From JAMWCX01 sp964352425 (GTDB taxonomy: Bacteria; Omnitrophota; Gorgyraeia; 2-01-FULL-45-10): a stretch of DNA of 13,219 bases. Shown in pieces: positions 12,101 through 13,219 of this stretch. Below the pieces are notes generated by a model that saw only the letters and a list, made by a program, of their open reading frames with translations, was not told the DNA's origin and did not search any database. The stretch's first letter is position 1. Each line of letters opens with the position of its first letter. Both the position numbers and the translations under genes were made by a program. The stretch lies in contig CAYGRZ010000043.1 in assembly GCA_964352425.1 (NCBI GenBank), positions 1 through 13,219 on the forward strand, given 5' to 3'.

Positions 12101-13219
12101 CACTTTTTCCGCGATCTGTGTCGTTGAAAGGACTTTTATTTTCGATAATGTTTCGTTTGCGAGGCCGGCGCCTAAGCTTTCATTAAGCTTGGCCATCTCA
12201 TGGACGGGATCAATCTCTTTGGAAGCGGCTACGCCTCCCTGTATGGCGAGGCATGCTATGAGCTCATGCATAAGGGTGTTTTCCATGCCTGGCCCGGCGC
12301 GGACTATGATATAGTGCCTGTTCTTATTGTCCATCACAACCACGCCATTATCGCCTATGGCTTTGCCTGTTATATCTTTTATCTGGCCCTGGGCTATTCT
12401 TACCTCAACTTCGACATCACCCATCGTTATCTTGCCGTCTTTTATCTGGTAGCGGCCGTTAGGCCCGATATTGATTATGCCCTGGGGTTTCACAAGCGCG
12501 GGAGCGTTGAGATCAAGCGCTCTACCGATATTACCCGCGCCTTCAGCGCCTGCGACAATGCCTGCGGGCGCGGCGGCGGGCGCAACAGGAGCAGGCGCAG
12601 CGGCGGGCTGCGTGACAGCAGGCGCAGTTGTCAATATAGCTGGTATCCCTTGAGCTTCAAATACTTCATTAAATAATCTATATGTATTTGGTGCCTTTTC
12701 GGCAAAATCCTTAGGATTCAATAAATAGAGCGCCAGTGCTTGTGCTACTGCTTCACCAGCAATACTTACCCCTTTGTTTTGTAACATGCTCTGCCTATAT
12801 GCAGAAATATCAAGATTGGCGGGATCTATTCGGAACGACACTCCGACAACTTCTTTTATAATATCAGGATTTCCGGCCATGCGCCGTTGCAATTCTATTT
12901 TGCTATCCAATATATGGCCAAATTCGTGTAAGACCATTTCAGTTTCATGACCCGCTGTCATAGCTCTAAAATCATGCCTCACATCAATTCGGTTTCTATT
13001 TAATACAGCCATGCCATCCGCTTTACCCATACCAACCCCATATTTTGCTCTCAATCCTTCATCGTGATCCCATTCATCATTGGGAACGTCTCTGACCCCA
13101 ATACCGAACTTTTGTAAAAGTTTTCGTGCAAACTCGGGTAACCTTTTGTATACACCATGCATTTTATGTTGCTGTCCTTGTGAATCCTTAAAGAAATCCT
13201 CCGGCGCGGCGGCGGGCGC
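140..13219 (-). CDS. Giant multidomain protein, 5'-partial (at least 4359 residues), with AP-rich linkers
   Basis: One uninterrupted frame reads from the right window edge to TAA at 140-142. The first ATG is at 13162, but the 19 in-frame codons before it are open and begin with A-P-A-A-A-P, the interdomain linker found four more times inside the protein, so this Met is probably internal and the 5' end lies outside the window. Upstream of the ATG, AAGGA sits about 12 bases away, a poor ribosome-binding spacing. Domains in order: lethal-factor-like zinc peptidase, degenerate HELIA unit, coiled coil, two HGT ADP-ribosyltransferase-like domains, membrane-embedded M50-like peptidase, Rossmann-like unit, large unassigned module, helical module with a 271-residue duplication, nucleotidyltransferase head, and two unassigned C-terminal modules. 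I count only six Cys in 4340 residues. The frame is certain; the joint function is unknown. The architecture resembles giant genes known from Omnitrophota; a modular effector or surface protein is inferred, not shown. Confidence 0.93.
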   Translation of the reverse strand, partial: APAAAPEDFFKDSQGQQHKMHGVYKRLPEFARKLLQKFGIGVRDVPNDEWDHDEGLRAKYGVGMGKADGMAVLNRNRIDVRHDFRAMTAGHETEMVLHEFGHILDSKIELQRRMAGNPDIIKEVVGVSFRIDPANLDISAYRQSMLQNKGVSIAGEAVAQALALYLLNPKDFAEKAPNTYRLFNEVFEAQGIPAILTTAPAVTQPAAAPAPVAPAAAPAGIVAGAEGAGNIGRALDLNAPALVKPQGIINIGPNGRYQIKDGKITMGDVEVEVRIAQGQIKDITGKAIGDNGVVVMDNKNRHYIIVRAGPGMENTLMHELIACLAIQGGVAASKEIDPVHEMAKLNESLGAGLANETLSKIKVLSTTQIAEKVSQLSAGQSHGIAVAEVPIVAPAPVTPTPEKVQQLEREEAAMKSQVAEHTRMVAISNFEVGERRNEMRSYKERLLRLIYMTEGKKLDIYKELPELPANIAEIAKTAEDYRIREDYQGYLKVIAELQKEENKLVSVKKQADESARALSALREKLALAQQPLAAARVAKAATPAGGVYGKDEIFQDLIARYTATRWDKDIFKDNSPFESGGYRFRTTIGDYVRAWNRISEIRHTIESGQLLTDEQIMLIKAIEVHLRLKQSEFLEEESAAYFPAAINAGDFFARLNCKDLDDVIDRFEFSILGAIQGMSFEGHVDESLQSSIARALERGKILYGTSKAFDRFLIGKLNLESPALNLLLNNIIRKDSTQKQKEQAEKEEVFAIGEKHSIMAHGTGKSKGRGGLDNILNIILEGRLRKGQDRGVLMDGDAALYAGTHGPCYVIMNDAYSGEPNQHEAFSWYVVPGETEKEYLSQAIKEAASQNVVDVQRESAKIKTYSEFIQMYATPAPKGVRPEFYHGTTLNALLGLKKSGGRLLSSDKAIEEGIPIMSGETATASGVQIGDFVSTATSFEMALNYATPLGTIDIDQLRTRLANAEASLQDSLNKGFRDITVEIAERRVKQLRQLLDYLTRLTDEEMKQLQENDIPIIIGISKNAAPQGYRRNLMPIIEVRIPGSVQLSDITEVFVPDAKYIASVKKVLADMGGSHIQVRLIAEGIDEDAAYWAVNEKLRLQAKDSKEAFIRAVEALDGLARQQIADILSGKIKTEAVAQELMSAIKTELKPTLPSAVTLLSPNSIASLAGKTVTITGVNEIDEMVTVTGEVLPTSDELFIHIDGLATFRVKDVSEIRLDGTVIQLAPTAIAPAAAPAAALTPAAGTAYSRLTQLRSSTWYRVLMLPQTFFHEFFHAVFAWIGGNGWHLTWRGILEGQVSGISGTAYYGGVAGNALAALTGIAGAVLSAVFMDNAWIYAGITASALFAGLNLLSILYEFGPGGDIEKARQAPAAPVPLGPSGLGYRAGVPAGSVWALMANGMIYNIKKLVAQVRYRKEGMALREAAGKVQDMIDSGLLEDAAEAIKAEQPGGLKPISGISKPLQRKIAMQEGVAAIASAAAGHPDQRFDVVIYPGSGADISSAAMYSDKKVITIDMRDMFNVDTEAVNELDSDLIKGLVKEKLLNGMQSALKFTTGGLGDYLADLAVMGVNLRTLRLVDRKVVEGTEMFHGVPRPSSMIITQVEFILKDRTIRHTHVSHMLTRRLDGKPDNRLEPEIAEKLMVMDNYLKNLLSDAVAGRSKIALLSKAGGTAHGLAADQYDPVADIYPVLPAGAVVVCDEKEGIEALERDGAVLQDLKDAQAVKELKLLQGADELPSAERGEDRLSYGYAVDLARDLGIVRIARGPTASQVAPPAAAAAEAISPASPASIAESVTAASLSDIQGTVAGILVGHNRSGTHLAEDIFKMLESAGVDKRFFVLMKEPRMVLRYVTFIDFYKKQTDDLTRVSPEELRRRFIAHLGDVVVYRADLYSQERLQELRESGLLSKSLRNAGTLSNAAKILAKIGIRSAVQATIGERRVVLTDGFSYDGRGDRIFNSVSVVNSANKNKDLAEKRAAAVARQVASTYARSNIMENNAGQIQDIKNPAEVKSRVLGLYAGKRIMVVRARVPAFYLIRQTGIGKTLVGEGVLGYMEPSLRSMRKPILLKTEIGGEITEMIDQQYDQHFEGLIDYIPTADIESVTLYPLGEGIGYMEEGDSAGGSGNYKIAAELVSGIANGSQIQEMEWKNSVGEPVDWPAEMHNKAPRFSDEDRWAPYRDLTSSPEVDHRFIADQYAATERPDLYGDPRDWDETPSEEALVAEERDKIVKVLTHGGFARTDAEKIASYIRVSAVGGWHYITETPVSAVPKIAPAAAPITPVSFAKQPGVGVLDAGVTAQAVGALVRGSSVAETRDIFGVKVTFRILDPDMHREALFTVDGAAKLAMRMQGEGPDALDIYLTRQAWDLLRAPENADMLAALAEHEKLDTGTDELSHRMAWQKVKQGPNRNGMMRLLKTMINNMPAEDALSMAVEYESMSAKEKQDRGWEPWAKGENGRAETGFEREIYEYCREKISAAIPHDLADLVRILGSQSMLQLVFGGKEQVKDIEKIGARVAVINRRLADKTLSAGERDALTGERGELEGVLRDRLNSDKIRALAEAWKEDAFVVEARLINALSIYRQLQAIKRANDAIRKKFEADTRAKSPAGEAALLLLAKETHQAWLAGEKARLGDAKYIAFTKTLHAKLQELIRSEELEFAGANVEEKLANFNNAGKKYKIKKSALRFKTPEAERSFWSFVGKSASDFADGDDIINTVMGEWDELSGWSAGRDSFLYGLQADNVGSIVSALQDTALVDRLTRGTEEQKKQAIVDILRKVNAGWRLNSPWGGFTDRLQYKHFGLGKDAIGLDDIKKDMDVLKAILDVVSKNIDAFAMDPAIAGSMESAYANGLGDVLNAMTDKAVLEAAIRENEANKKRQITAGDVAQAAVAELGGKGYASKGEGDAAIANSIGAELGSMGFGKDTIKLYVANIAKLLLVQKEGATFKVRMVAADKKTEPVFRSRVIMIPKSINDLMVLFGDQDAMDASLNYDIISALSKAWDVDQWTVLARMNMAMPIYRQLQAIKRANDAIRKKFEADTRAKSPAGEAALLLLAKETHQAWLAGEKARLGDAKYIAFTKTLHAKLQELIRSEELEFAGANVEEKLANFNNAGKKYKIKKSALRFKTPEAERSFWSFVGKSASDFADGDDIINTVMGEWDELSGWSAGRDSFLYGLQADNVGSIVSALQDTALVDRLTRGTEEQKKQAIVDILRKVNAGWRLNSPWGGFTDRLQYKHFGLGKDAIGLDDIKKDMDVLKAILDVVSKNIDAFAMDPAIAGSMESAYANGVGPILEVMANKDDKSVLEAAVRENEANAPGNRGITFARIPGIRPAAAVTEAAAPAAAPVAAPEVTITPLEDEHFQSVHAAQITSGIAPSDKTFTVLDKDGREIKLKDKNGKDMDRPRLTMRHLAVLRTLGKILNELKGTGISAKDVGFGGGFVRSLWYGGYVSDLDMFLPKTKAGDDVARLLKARTEMDVDILGHGRDFTNLVNMRDFTLNKAVLFMDELDAGKDIYRFSIEDPAADKDPSMSAIDALQNRILVRTHPGESDDRNMKMVMRAVMFLSSIDGLQPEPATAEFMKTISGNIWKMLEDWKAEGTGDHIILQNLYILSKYMEYSDRMKLMNEAFGNSLSERMEKWKREFNSVRFYDYMGMAMAIEEAEPEAWKAEKAGDKIEVERLSKVVESLEGQIKELLAKEGAAPAAALAAAAPATQSDIEALIDKYPDIKDITALAGRDSLSVEFKSGTRVTLVRALTAAQLEENIHMSIAVSNVVSEYMEIVKNVERTGSGDWSVYFVGGAVRTLPSDAADPAQALRDIVKREVVAREARDRKVTALTELIDTEFSGSHILTEVVPSDTGKCNIIFGEDLFMFQISLDITKKGLADEMAQVADAVRLHGKKIGLVEEATGQLLQREGVAVDNKIIVELSAKVFIAQNDIKRYRERGMQKDALAVKVNMIGLEGPAIEQLRSKYGISLNELLLMLSEHPMAEVTSRADALIAEQRPPIIVTHEDRVGGKLLRTILSLFEGKTSFTRRSTGVTQGIPLLTAPVTVSEPLLAALKAKTGVHEEAATVVTVTPSQEPVELPVVAPPTIVATATDIDTVAKELGRDSADFANIKRMIETATGKEQDDILRVVNYHVNVLRAIRKALPAGAEKARNILIPYGGSFDTAANSQSIYSTVRTEVKHAFEKSNFRNVNILFYEDKKDEKDKKKDTRAAIEQQLATIKNVTVSPGNTMVFVHFDMDPNLEVELAEIAAVMRENSQGGAYMANGGHVTLGINVVDVMDEIINNGKADEKSLEAAGTMAAALSGKTAAAAQLIQALKDWKKGQPISFVLLLPPLNPKDVDKDMRQNVAMELALTQSL
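143..946 (-). other. C-terminal alpha/beta module (residues 4073-4340)
   Basis: Helices (DFANIKRMIETATG, LRVVNYHVNVLRAIRKAL) are followed by a strand ARNILIPYGGSFDTAANSQS, a second strand FRNVNILFYEDKKDEKDKKK with a Lys/Asp run, and strands NVTVSPG, NTMVFVHFDMDPNLEVELAE and GGHVTLGINVVDVMDEII. The end is PISFVLLLPPLNPKDVDKDM and a short helix. It looks like a compact alpha/beta domain. No catalytic motif is evident. As the terminal module it could carry targeting or export information, but nothing in the sequence proves this. Confidence 0.4.
947..1039 (-). other. Val/Pro/Thr-rich linker (residues 4042-4072)
   Basis: HEEAATVVTVTPSQEPVELP followed by VVAPPTIVATA. This is a linker of different composition from the A-P-A-A-A-P type, and the last one before the C-terminal module. 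Confidence 0.7.
1043..2092 (-). other. Unassigned module (residues 3691-4040)
   Basis: Mixed alpha/beta sequence starting with a helix SDIEALIDKYPDIKDI and strands SLSVEFKSGTRVTLV. WSVYFVGGAVRTLPSD superficially copies the nucleotidyltransferase G-G-x-x-R motif but lacks the following D-x-D and R-D-F-T. Later parts are helical (GLADEMAQVADAVRLHGKKI, SAKVFIAQNDIKRYRERGMQ, SLNELLLMLSEHPMAEV). No family recognised. It is bounded by AP-type linkers on both sides, so it is a separate module. Confidence 0.4.
2093..2140 (-). other. Ala-rich interdomain linker (residues 3675-3690)
   Basis: GAAPAAALAAAAPATQ. The DNA carries a near-match (16 of 17 bases) of the recurrent linker 17-mer around 2118-2134. 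Confidence 0.8.
2141..2245 (-). other. Short coiled coil (residues 3640-3674)
   Basis: AWKAEKAGDKIEVERLSKVV and ESLEGQIKELLAKEG show heptad spacing of Leu/Val. The segment closes the nucleotidyltransferase module just before an Ala-rich linker. Confidence 0.5.
2528..3013 (-). other. Domain: class II nucleotidyltransferase head (CCA-adding enzyme / poly(A) polymerase type; residues 3384-3545)
   Basis: VGFGGGFVRSLWYGGYVSDL followed by D-M-F-L-P reproduces the family's first motif, G-G-x-x-R followed by D-x-D (Asp3428 and Asp3430), which binds the catalytic metals. About 40 residues on, NMRDFTLNKAVLF matches R-R-D-F-T-x-N-A, the ribose-selecting motif. Then SAIDALQNRILVRTHPGES and DDRNMKMVMRAVMFLSSIDG match the D-L-x-N-R-I-L-R stretch and the D-x-x-R-x-x-R-A-x-R-F motif at the head-neck junction. 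The order and spacing fit PolyA_pol-type heads. Normal enzymes add CCA or poly(A) to RNA and have a tRNA-binding body and tail, which are not recognisable here. It is likely catalytically competent by motif; substrate unknown. Confidence 0.72.
3179..3244 (-). other. Ala/Pro interdomain linker (residues 3307-3328)
   Basis: R-P-A-A-A-V-T-E followed by AAAPAAAPVAAPEV. The DNA contains the recurrent 17-mer at 3198-3214 and, overlapping it, a one-base variant at 3186-3202, a local tandem of the linker cassette. Confidence 0.85.
3371..4183 (-). repeat. Intragenic direct repeat, copy B (residues 2994-3264)
   Basis: Second copy of the 271-residue helical unit, DNA-identical to 4682-5494 apart from one synonymous base. 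Identity stops abruptly at 4184/5495 on one side and at 3370/4681 on the other. Beyond these borders the protein flanks are still homologous but diverged (ALAEAW versus ALSKAW before; VLEAAIRENEAN versus VLEAAVRENEAN after, with a 9-base indel). The homologous DNA can be followed to 3291-3325 versus 4611-4645. This copy ends the helical module before the AP linker. Confidence 0.97.
4187..4609 (-). other. Unique spacer between the two repeat copies (residues 2852-2992)
   Basis: Sequence between the copies: helices TAGDVAQAAVAELGGKGY and GDAAIANSIGAELGSMGFGK, then a hydrophobic helix IKLYVANIAKLLLV and strands TFKVRMVAADKKTEPVFRSR and VIMIPKSINDLMVLFGDQDA. The last 30 or so residues (LNYDIISALSKAWDVDQWTV) are a diverged version of those before copy A (LNSDKIRALAEAWKEDAFVV). 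The old duplication therefore covers more than the identical core. Function unknown. Confidence 0.5.
4682..5494 (-). repeat. Intragenic direct repeat, copy A (residues 2557-2827)
   Basis: First copy in protein order of a 271-residue helical, charged unit that starts IYRQLQAIKRANDAIRKKFE and ends GSMESAYANG. It matches copy B (3371-4183) base for base by eye, except position 4694 (g) versus 3383 (t), a synonymous Ala change. The offset is exactly 1311 bases (437 codons), so the frame is kept. No catalytic motif and no Cys. A composition of long charged helices with Trp-rich turns (ERSFWSFVGKSASDFADGDD) suggests a helical bundle of unknown role. Confidence 0.97.
5963..6295 (-). other. Unassigned unit with EHE...SH segment (residues 2290-2400)
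   Basis: FGVKVTFRILDPDMHREALF and DALDIYLTRQAWDLLRAP lead into a helix MLAALAEHEKLDTGTDE and LSHRMAWQKV. His2361-Glu2362 with His2373 could form a metal site, but HExxH is absent. It is placed at the N side of the helical module that holds the duplication. Function unknown. Confidence 0.3.
6389..6424 (-). other. Ala/Pro interdomain linker (residues 2247-2258)
   Basis: P-K-I-A-P-A-A-A-P-I-T-P, encoded across the recurrent 17-mer at 6399-6415. Confidence 0.85.
6428..6800 (-). other. Acidic Trp/Tyr/Asp-rich connecting segment (residues 2122-2245)
   Basis: Polar, aromatic-rich sequence with many Asp, Glu, Arg and Trp (WKNSVGEPVDWPAEMHNKAP, DRWAPYRDLTSSPEVDHRFI, ATERPDLYGDPRDWDETPSE), then a helix EEALVAEERDKIVKVLTHGG and DAEKIASYI before the next AP linker. 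No family recognised. Probably low in regular structure except for the final helices. Confidence 0.35.
6803..7831 (-). other. Unassigned alpha/beta module (residues 1778-2120)
   Basis: Begins with SDIQGTVAGILVGHNRSGTH and a helix LAEDIFKMLESAGV. The middle has RRVVLTDGFSYDGRGDRIFN and SVSVVNSANKNKDLAEKRAA. A strand KRIMVVRARVPAFYL and then DYIPTADIESVTLYP follow. The order strand-GH...GTH, Ser-rich strand plus helix, and a late V-x-V-P / IPTADIESV pair loosely recalls the ART fold seen twice earlier in the chain, but the motifs are too weak to assign. GIGKTLVGEG at 2019-2028 is not a full Walker A motif. Confidence 0.3.
7847..7915 (-). other. Ala/Pro/Ser interdomain linker (residues 1750-1772)
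   Basis: QVAPPAAAAAEAISPASPAS followed by I-A-E. It separates the Rossmann-like unit from the next module. Here the DNA is related to, but not identical with, the recurrent 17-mer. Confidence 0.8.
8063..8845 (-). other. Domain: Rossmann-like unit, possibly methyltransferase-related (residues 1440-1700)
   Basis: FDVVIYPGSGADISSAAM is a hydrophobic strand followed by a glycine loop with Asp, like motif I of class I SAM-dependent methyltransferases. The next strand, KKVITIDMRDMF, ends in acidic residues, as for the residue that binds the ribose hydroxyls. A later segment, KFTTGGLGDYLADLAVMGV, could be another core element, and AVAGRSKIALLSKAGG and PAGAVVVCDEKEGIEAL look like additional alpha/beta turns. 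No catalytic signature identifies a substrate. It could equally be another nucleotide-binding Rossmann fold or a non-catalytic relic. Confidence 0.35.
9122..9481 (-). other. Domain: membrane-embedded M50-like (site-2-protease-type) metallopeptidase (residues 1228-1347)
   Basis: A hydrophobic segment carries LPQTFFHEFFHAVFAWIGG, with HExxH at His1252, Glu1253 and His1256. It is followed by a glycine-rich segment YYGGVAGNALAALTGIAGAV, resembling the Gly-Pro-x-x-Asn helix of M50 enzymes. A second hydrophobic stretch is WIYAGITASALFAGLNLLSI. The end NLLSILYEFGPGGDIEKA recalls the N-x-x-P...D-G motif, with Asp1344 as possible third zinc ligand. Three to four hydrophobic helices are seen in about 100 residues, a compact M50B-like core. 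This is the only clearly membrane-embedded part of the protein, so it would anchor the chain in a membrane. Cleavage target unknown. The Pro of the classical NxxP motif is Ser here. Confidence 0.6.
9485..9541 (-). other. Ala/Pro interdomain linker (residues 1208-1226)
   Basis: P-T-A-I-A-P-A-A-A-P followed by A-A-A-L-T-P-A-A-G. Contains the recurrent 17-mer at 9513-9529. Separates the beta-rich unit from the membrane-embedded peptidase. Confidence 0.85.
9542..9757 (-). other. Beta-rich unit before the membrane peptidase (residues 1136-1207)
   Basis: Alternating short strands (KTVTITGVN, EMVTVTGEVLP, ELFIHIDGLATFRVKDVSEI, GTVIQLAP) suggest a small beta-barrel of SH3- or OB-like size. It is followed directly by an AP linker. 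I see no catalytic motif. Confidence 0.35.
9983..10579 (-). other. Domain: second HGT unit, ADP-ribosyltransferase-like (residues 862-1060)
   Basis: PEFYHGTTLNALLGLKKSGG gives strand-His867-Gly-Thr-helix. GDFVSTATSFEMALNYA provides the second core element, a V-S-T strand followed by a helix that ends in Tyr926-Ala. After a helical insertion (about 934-990), strands IPIIIGIS and PIIEVRIPG lead to SDITEVFVPDAKYI, with Glu1033 in the position expected for the catalytic Glu. The order H, S-T/Y, E matches ART-fold enzymes that transfer ADP-ribose from NAD. The target is unknown. The helical insertion is larger than in minimal ART toxins. Motif reading only; a structure prediction would settle it. 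Confidence 0.5.
10673..10957 (-). other. Domain: first HGT unit, ADP-ribosyltransferase-like, possibly degenerate (residues 736-830)
   Basis: SIMAHGTGKSKG places His742-Gly-Thr at the end of a strand, followed by an amphipathic helix LDNILNIILEGRLRKG. This is the usual start of ART-fold domains of the His-Gly-Thr type (PARP-like, Tpt1-like), where the HGT loop contacts NAD and the helix ends in (E)GL/RL. Further on come LYAGTHGPCYVIMN and AFSWYVVPGETEKEYL, which could be the later strands. A clear Ser-Thr-Ser or Tyr motif and a catalytic Glu are not obvious. It could be a degenerate ART or a related fold. Confidence 0.38.
11003..11581 (-). other. Unassigned helical region (residues 528-720)
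   Basis: A mainly helical stretch with no motif I recognise, rich in charged and aromatic residues (YGKDEIFQDLIARY, TTIGDYVRAWNRISEIRHTI, IKAIEVHLRLKQSEF). It ends in a very charged Lys/Glu run (STQKQKEQAEKEEV) just before the first HGT domain. It may be the N-terminal partner of the two ADP-ribosyltransferase-like domains, since no AP linker separates them. Confidence 0.4.
11633..12016 (-). other. Charged helical / coiled-coil segment (residues 383-510)
   Basis: Rich in Glu, Lys, Arg, Leu and Ala, with heptad-like spacing, for example EKVQQLEREEAAMKSQVAEH and later ELQKEENKLVSVKKQADESA and ALSALREKLALAQQ. It is bounded on the N side by a VAPAPVTPTP linker and on the C side by AATPAGG. Likely a rod or oligomerisation spacer with no catalytic motif. 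Confidence 0.55.
12173..12493 (-). other. Domain: small beta-rich unit followed by degenerate HExxx helix (residues 224-330)
   Basis: Short alternating strands (INIGPNGRYQIKDGKITM, then VEVRIAQGQI and GVVVMDNKNRHYIIVRAG) lead into a helix ENTLMHELIACLAIQGG. His299-Glu300 starts like a zincin motif, but the second His position is Ala303. A further His-Glu pair stands at 321-322. Either this is an inactivated peptidase-like helix or it binds a metal through His321. I cannot name a family, and function is unknown. Confidence 0.3.
12563..12631 (-). other. Ala/Pro interdomain linker (residues 178-200)
   Basis: Low-complexity Ala-Pro-Val stretch separating the lethal-factor-like peptidase from the next unit. 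It contains A-P-A-A-A-P encoded by the recurrent 17-mer at 12567-12583. Likely an extended flexible spacer. Confidence 0.85.
12635..13162 (-). other. Domain: anthrax-lethal-factor-like zinc metallopeptidase (residues 1-176, perhaps starting just upstream)
   Basis: The segment has the layout of the lethal factor C-terminal (ATLF) peptidase family. A helix with LPEFARKLLQKFGI leads into a V-P-N strand. A short strand pair (MAVLNRNRIDV) follows. Then comes VLHEFGHILD, with the zinc-binding HExxH at His79, Glu80 and His83. About 55 residues later a helix GEAVAQALALYLLNP offers Glu137 as third zinc ligand, followed by EKAPNTYRLF, the family's usual ending. This is the gluzincin arrangement. In many relatives the helix reads E-F-F-A-E; here the second Glu is Gln141. 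All expected zinc ligands are present, so the domain could be active. Substrate unknown. Assignment rests on motif order read by eye. Confidence 0.62.

Noticed and set aside
13160..13162. ATG at 13162 as the true translation start
   Set aside because: The upstream frame is open to the window edge and encodes the same interdomain linker; the AAGGA is badly spaced for a ribosome-binding site.

Overview
The window is almost entirely one minus-strand reading frame that is open at the right-hand edge. It runs from the last base of the window (13219) to a TAA at 140-142, at least 4359 codons. Residue numbers below count from the first in-frame Met at 13162 (residue 1 to 4340). That Met is probably internal, because the frame continues upstream through 19 more codons that encode the same Ala-Pro linker seen between domains inside the protein. 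The true start and the N-terminus lie outside the window. All other frames are shadows of this gene.

The organism is most likely an uncultivated bacterium of the Omnitrophota (former OP3) type. This is inferred from style: a giant single-exon gene of moderate GC, many unrelated enzymatic domains joined by A-P-A-A-A-P linkers, and very few Cys. No marker gene is present, so the assignment is tentative.

Layout, N to C (right to left on the map): anthrax-lethal-factor-like zinc peptidase with HEFGH (residues 1-176); AP linker; a small beta-rich unit followed by a helix with degenerate HELIA (224-330); charged coiled coil (383-510); helical region (528-720); two consecutive H-G-T domains of ADP-ribosyltransferase type, the second more convincing (736-830 and 862-1060); a beta-rich unit (1136-1207); a membrane-embedded M50-like peptidase with HEFFH (1228-1347); a Rossmann-like unit with YPGSG (1440-1700); a large unassigned module (1778-2245); a helical module that opens with an EHE...SH segment and holds a long internal duplication (2259-3306); a class II nucleotidyltransferase head resembling CCA-adding enzyme/poly(A) polymerase (3384-3545); and two unassigned C-terminal modules (3691-4040 and 4073-4340).

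The two most striking features are at the DNA level. (1) An 800-bp stretch is repeated with no difference I can see (3384-4183 and 4695-5494), while the homologous sequence on both sides has diverged strongly. This points to recent gene conversion inside an old duplication, or to an assembly artefact. (2) A 17-mer, GGCGCGGCGGCGGGCGC, occurs five times in the same reading phase, each time encoding an A-P-A-A-A-P linker. This suggests the linkers are themselves duplicated or recombining DNA cassettes.

How the parts work together is inference. Proteolytic, ADP-ribosyltransferase-like and nucleotidyltransferase-like units strung on flexible linkers around a membrane-embedded peptidase look like a modular effector or surface-bound arsenal. 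The 139 bases after the stop hold only short repeats and weak hairpins.
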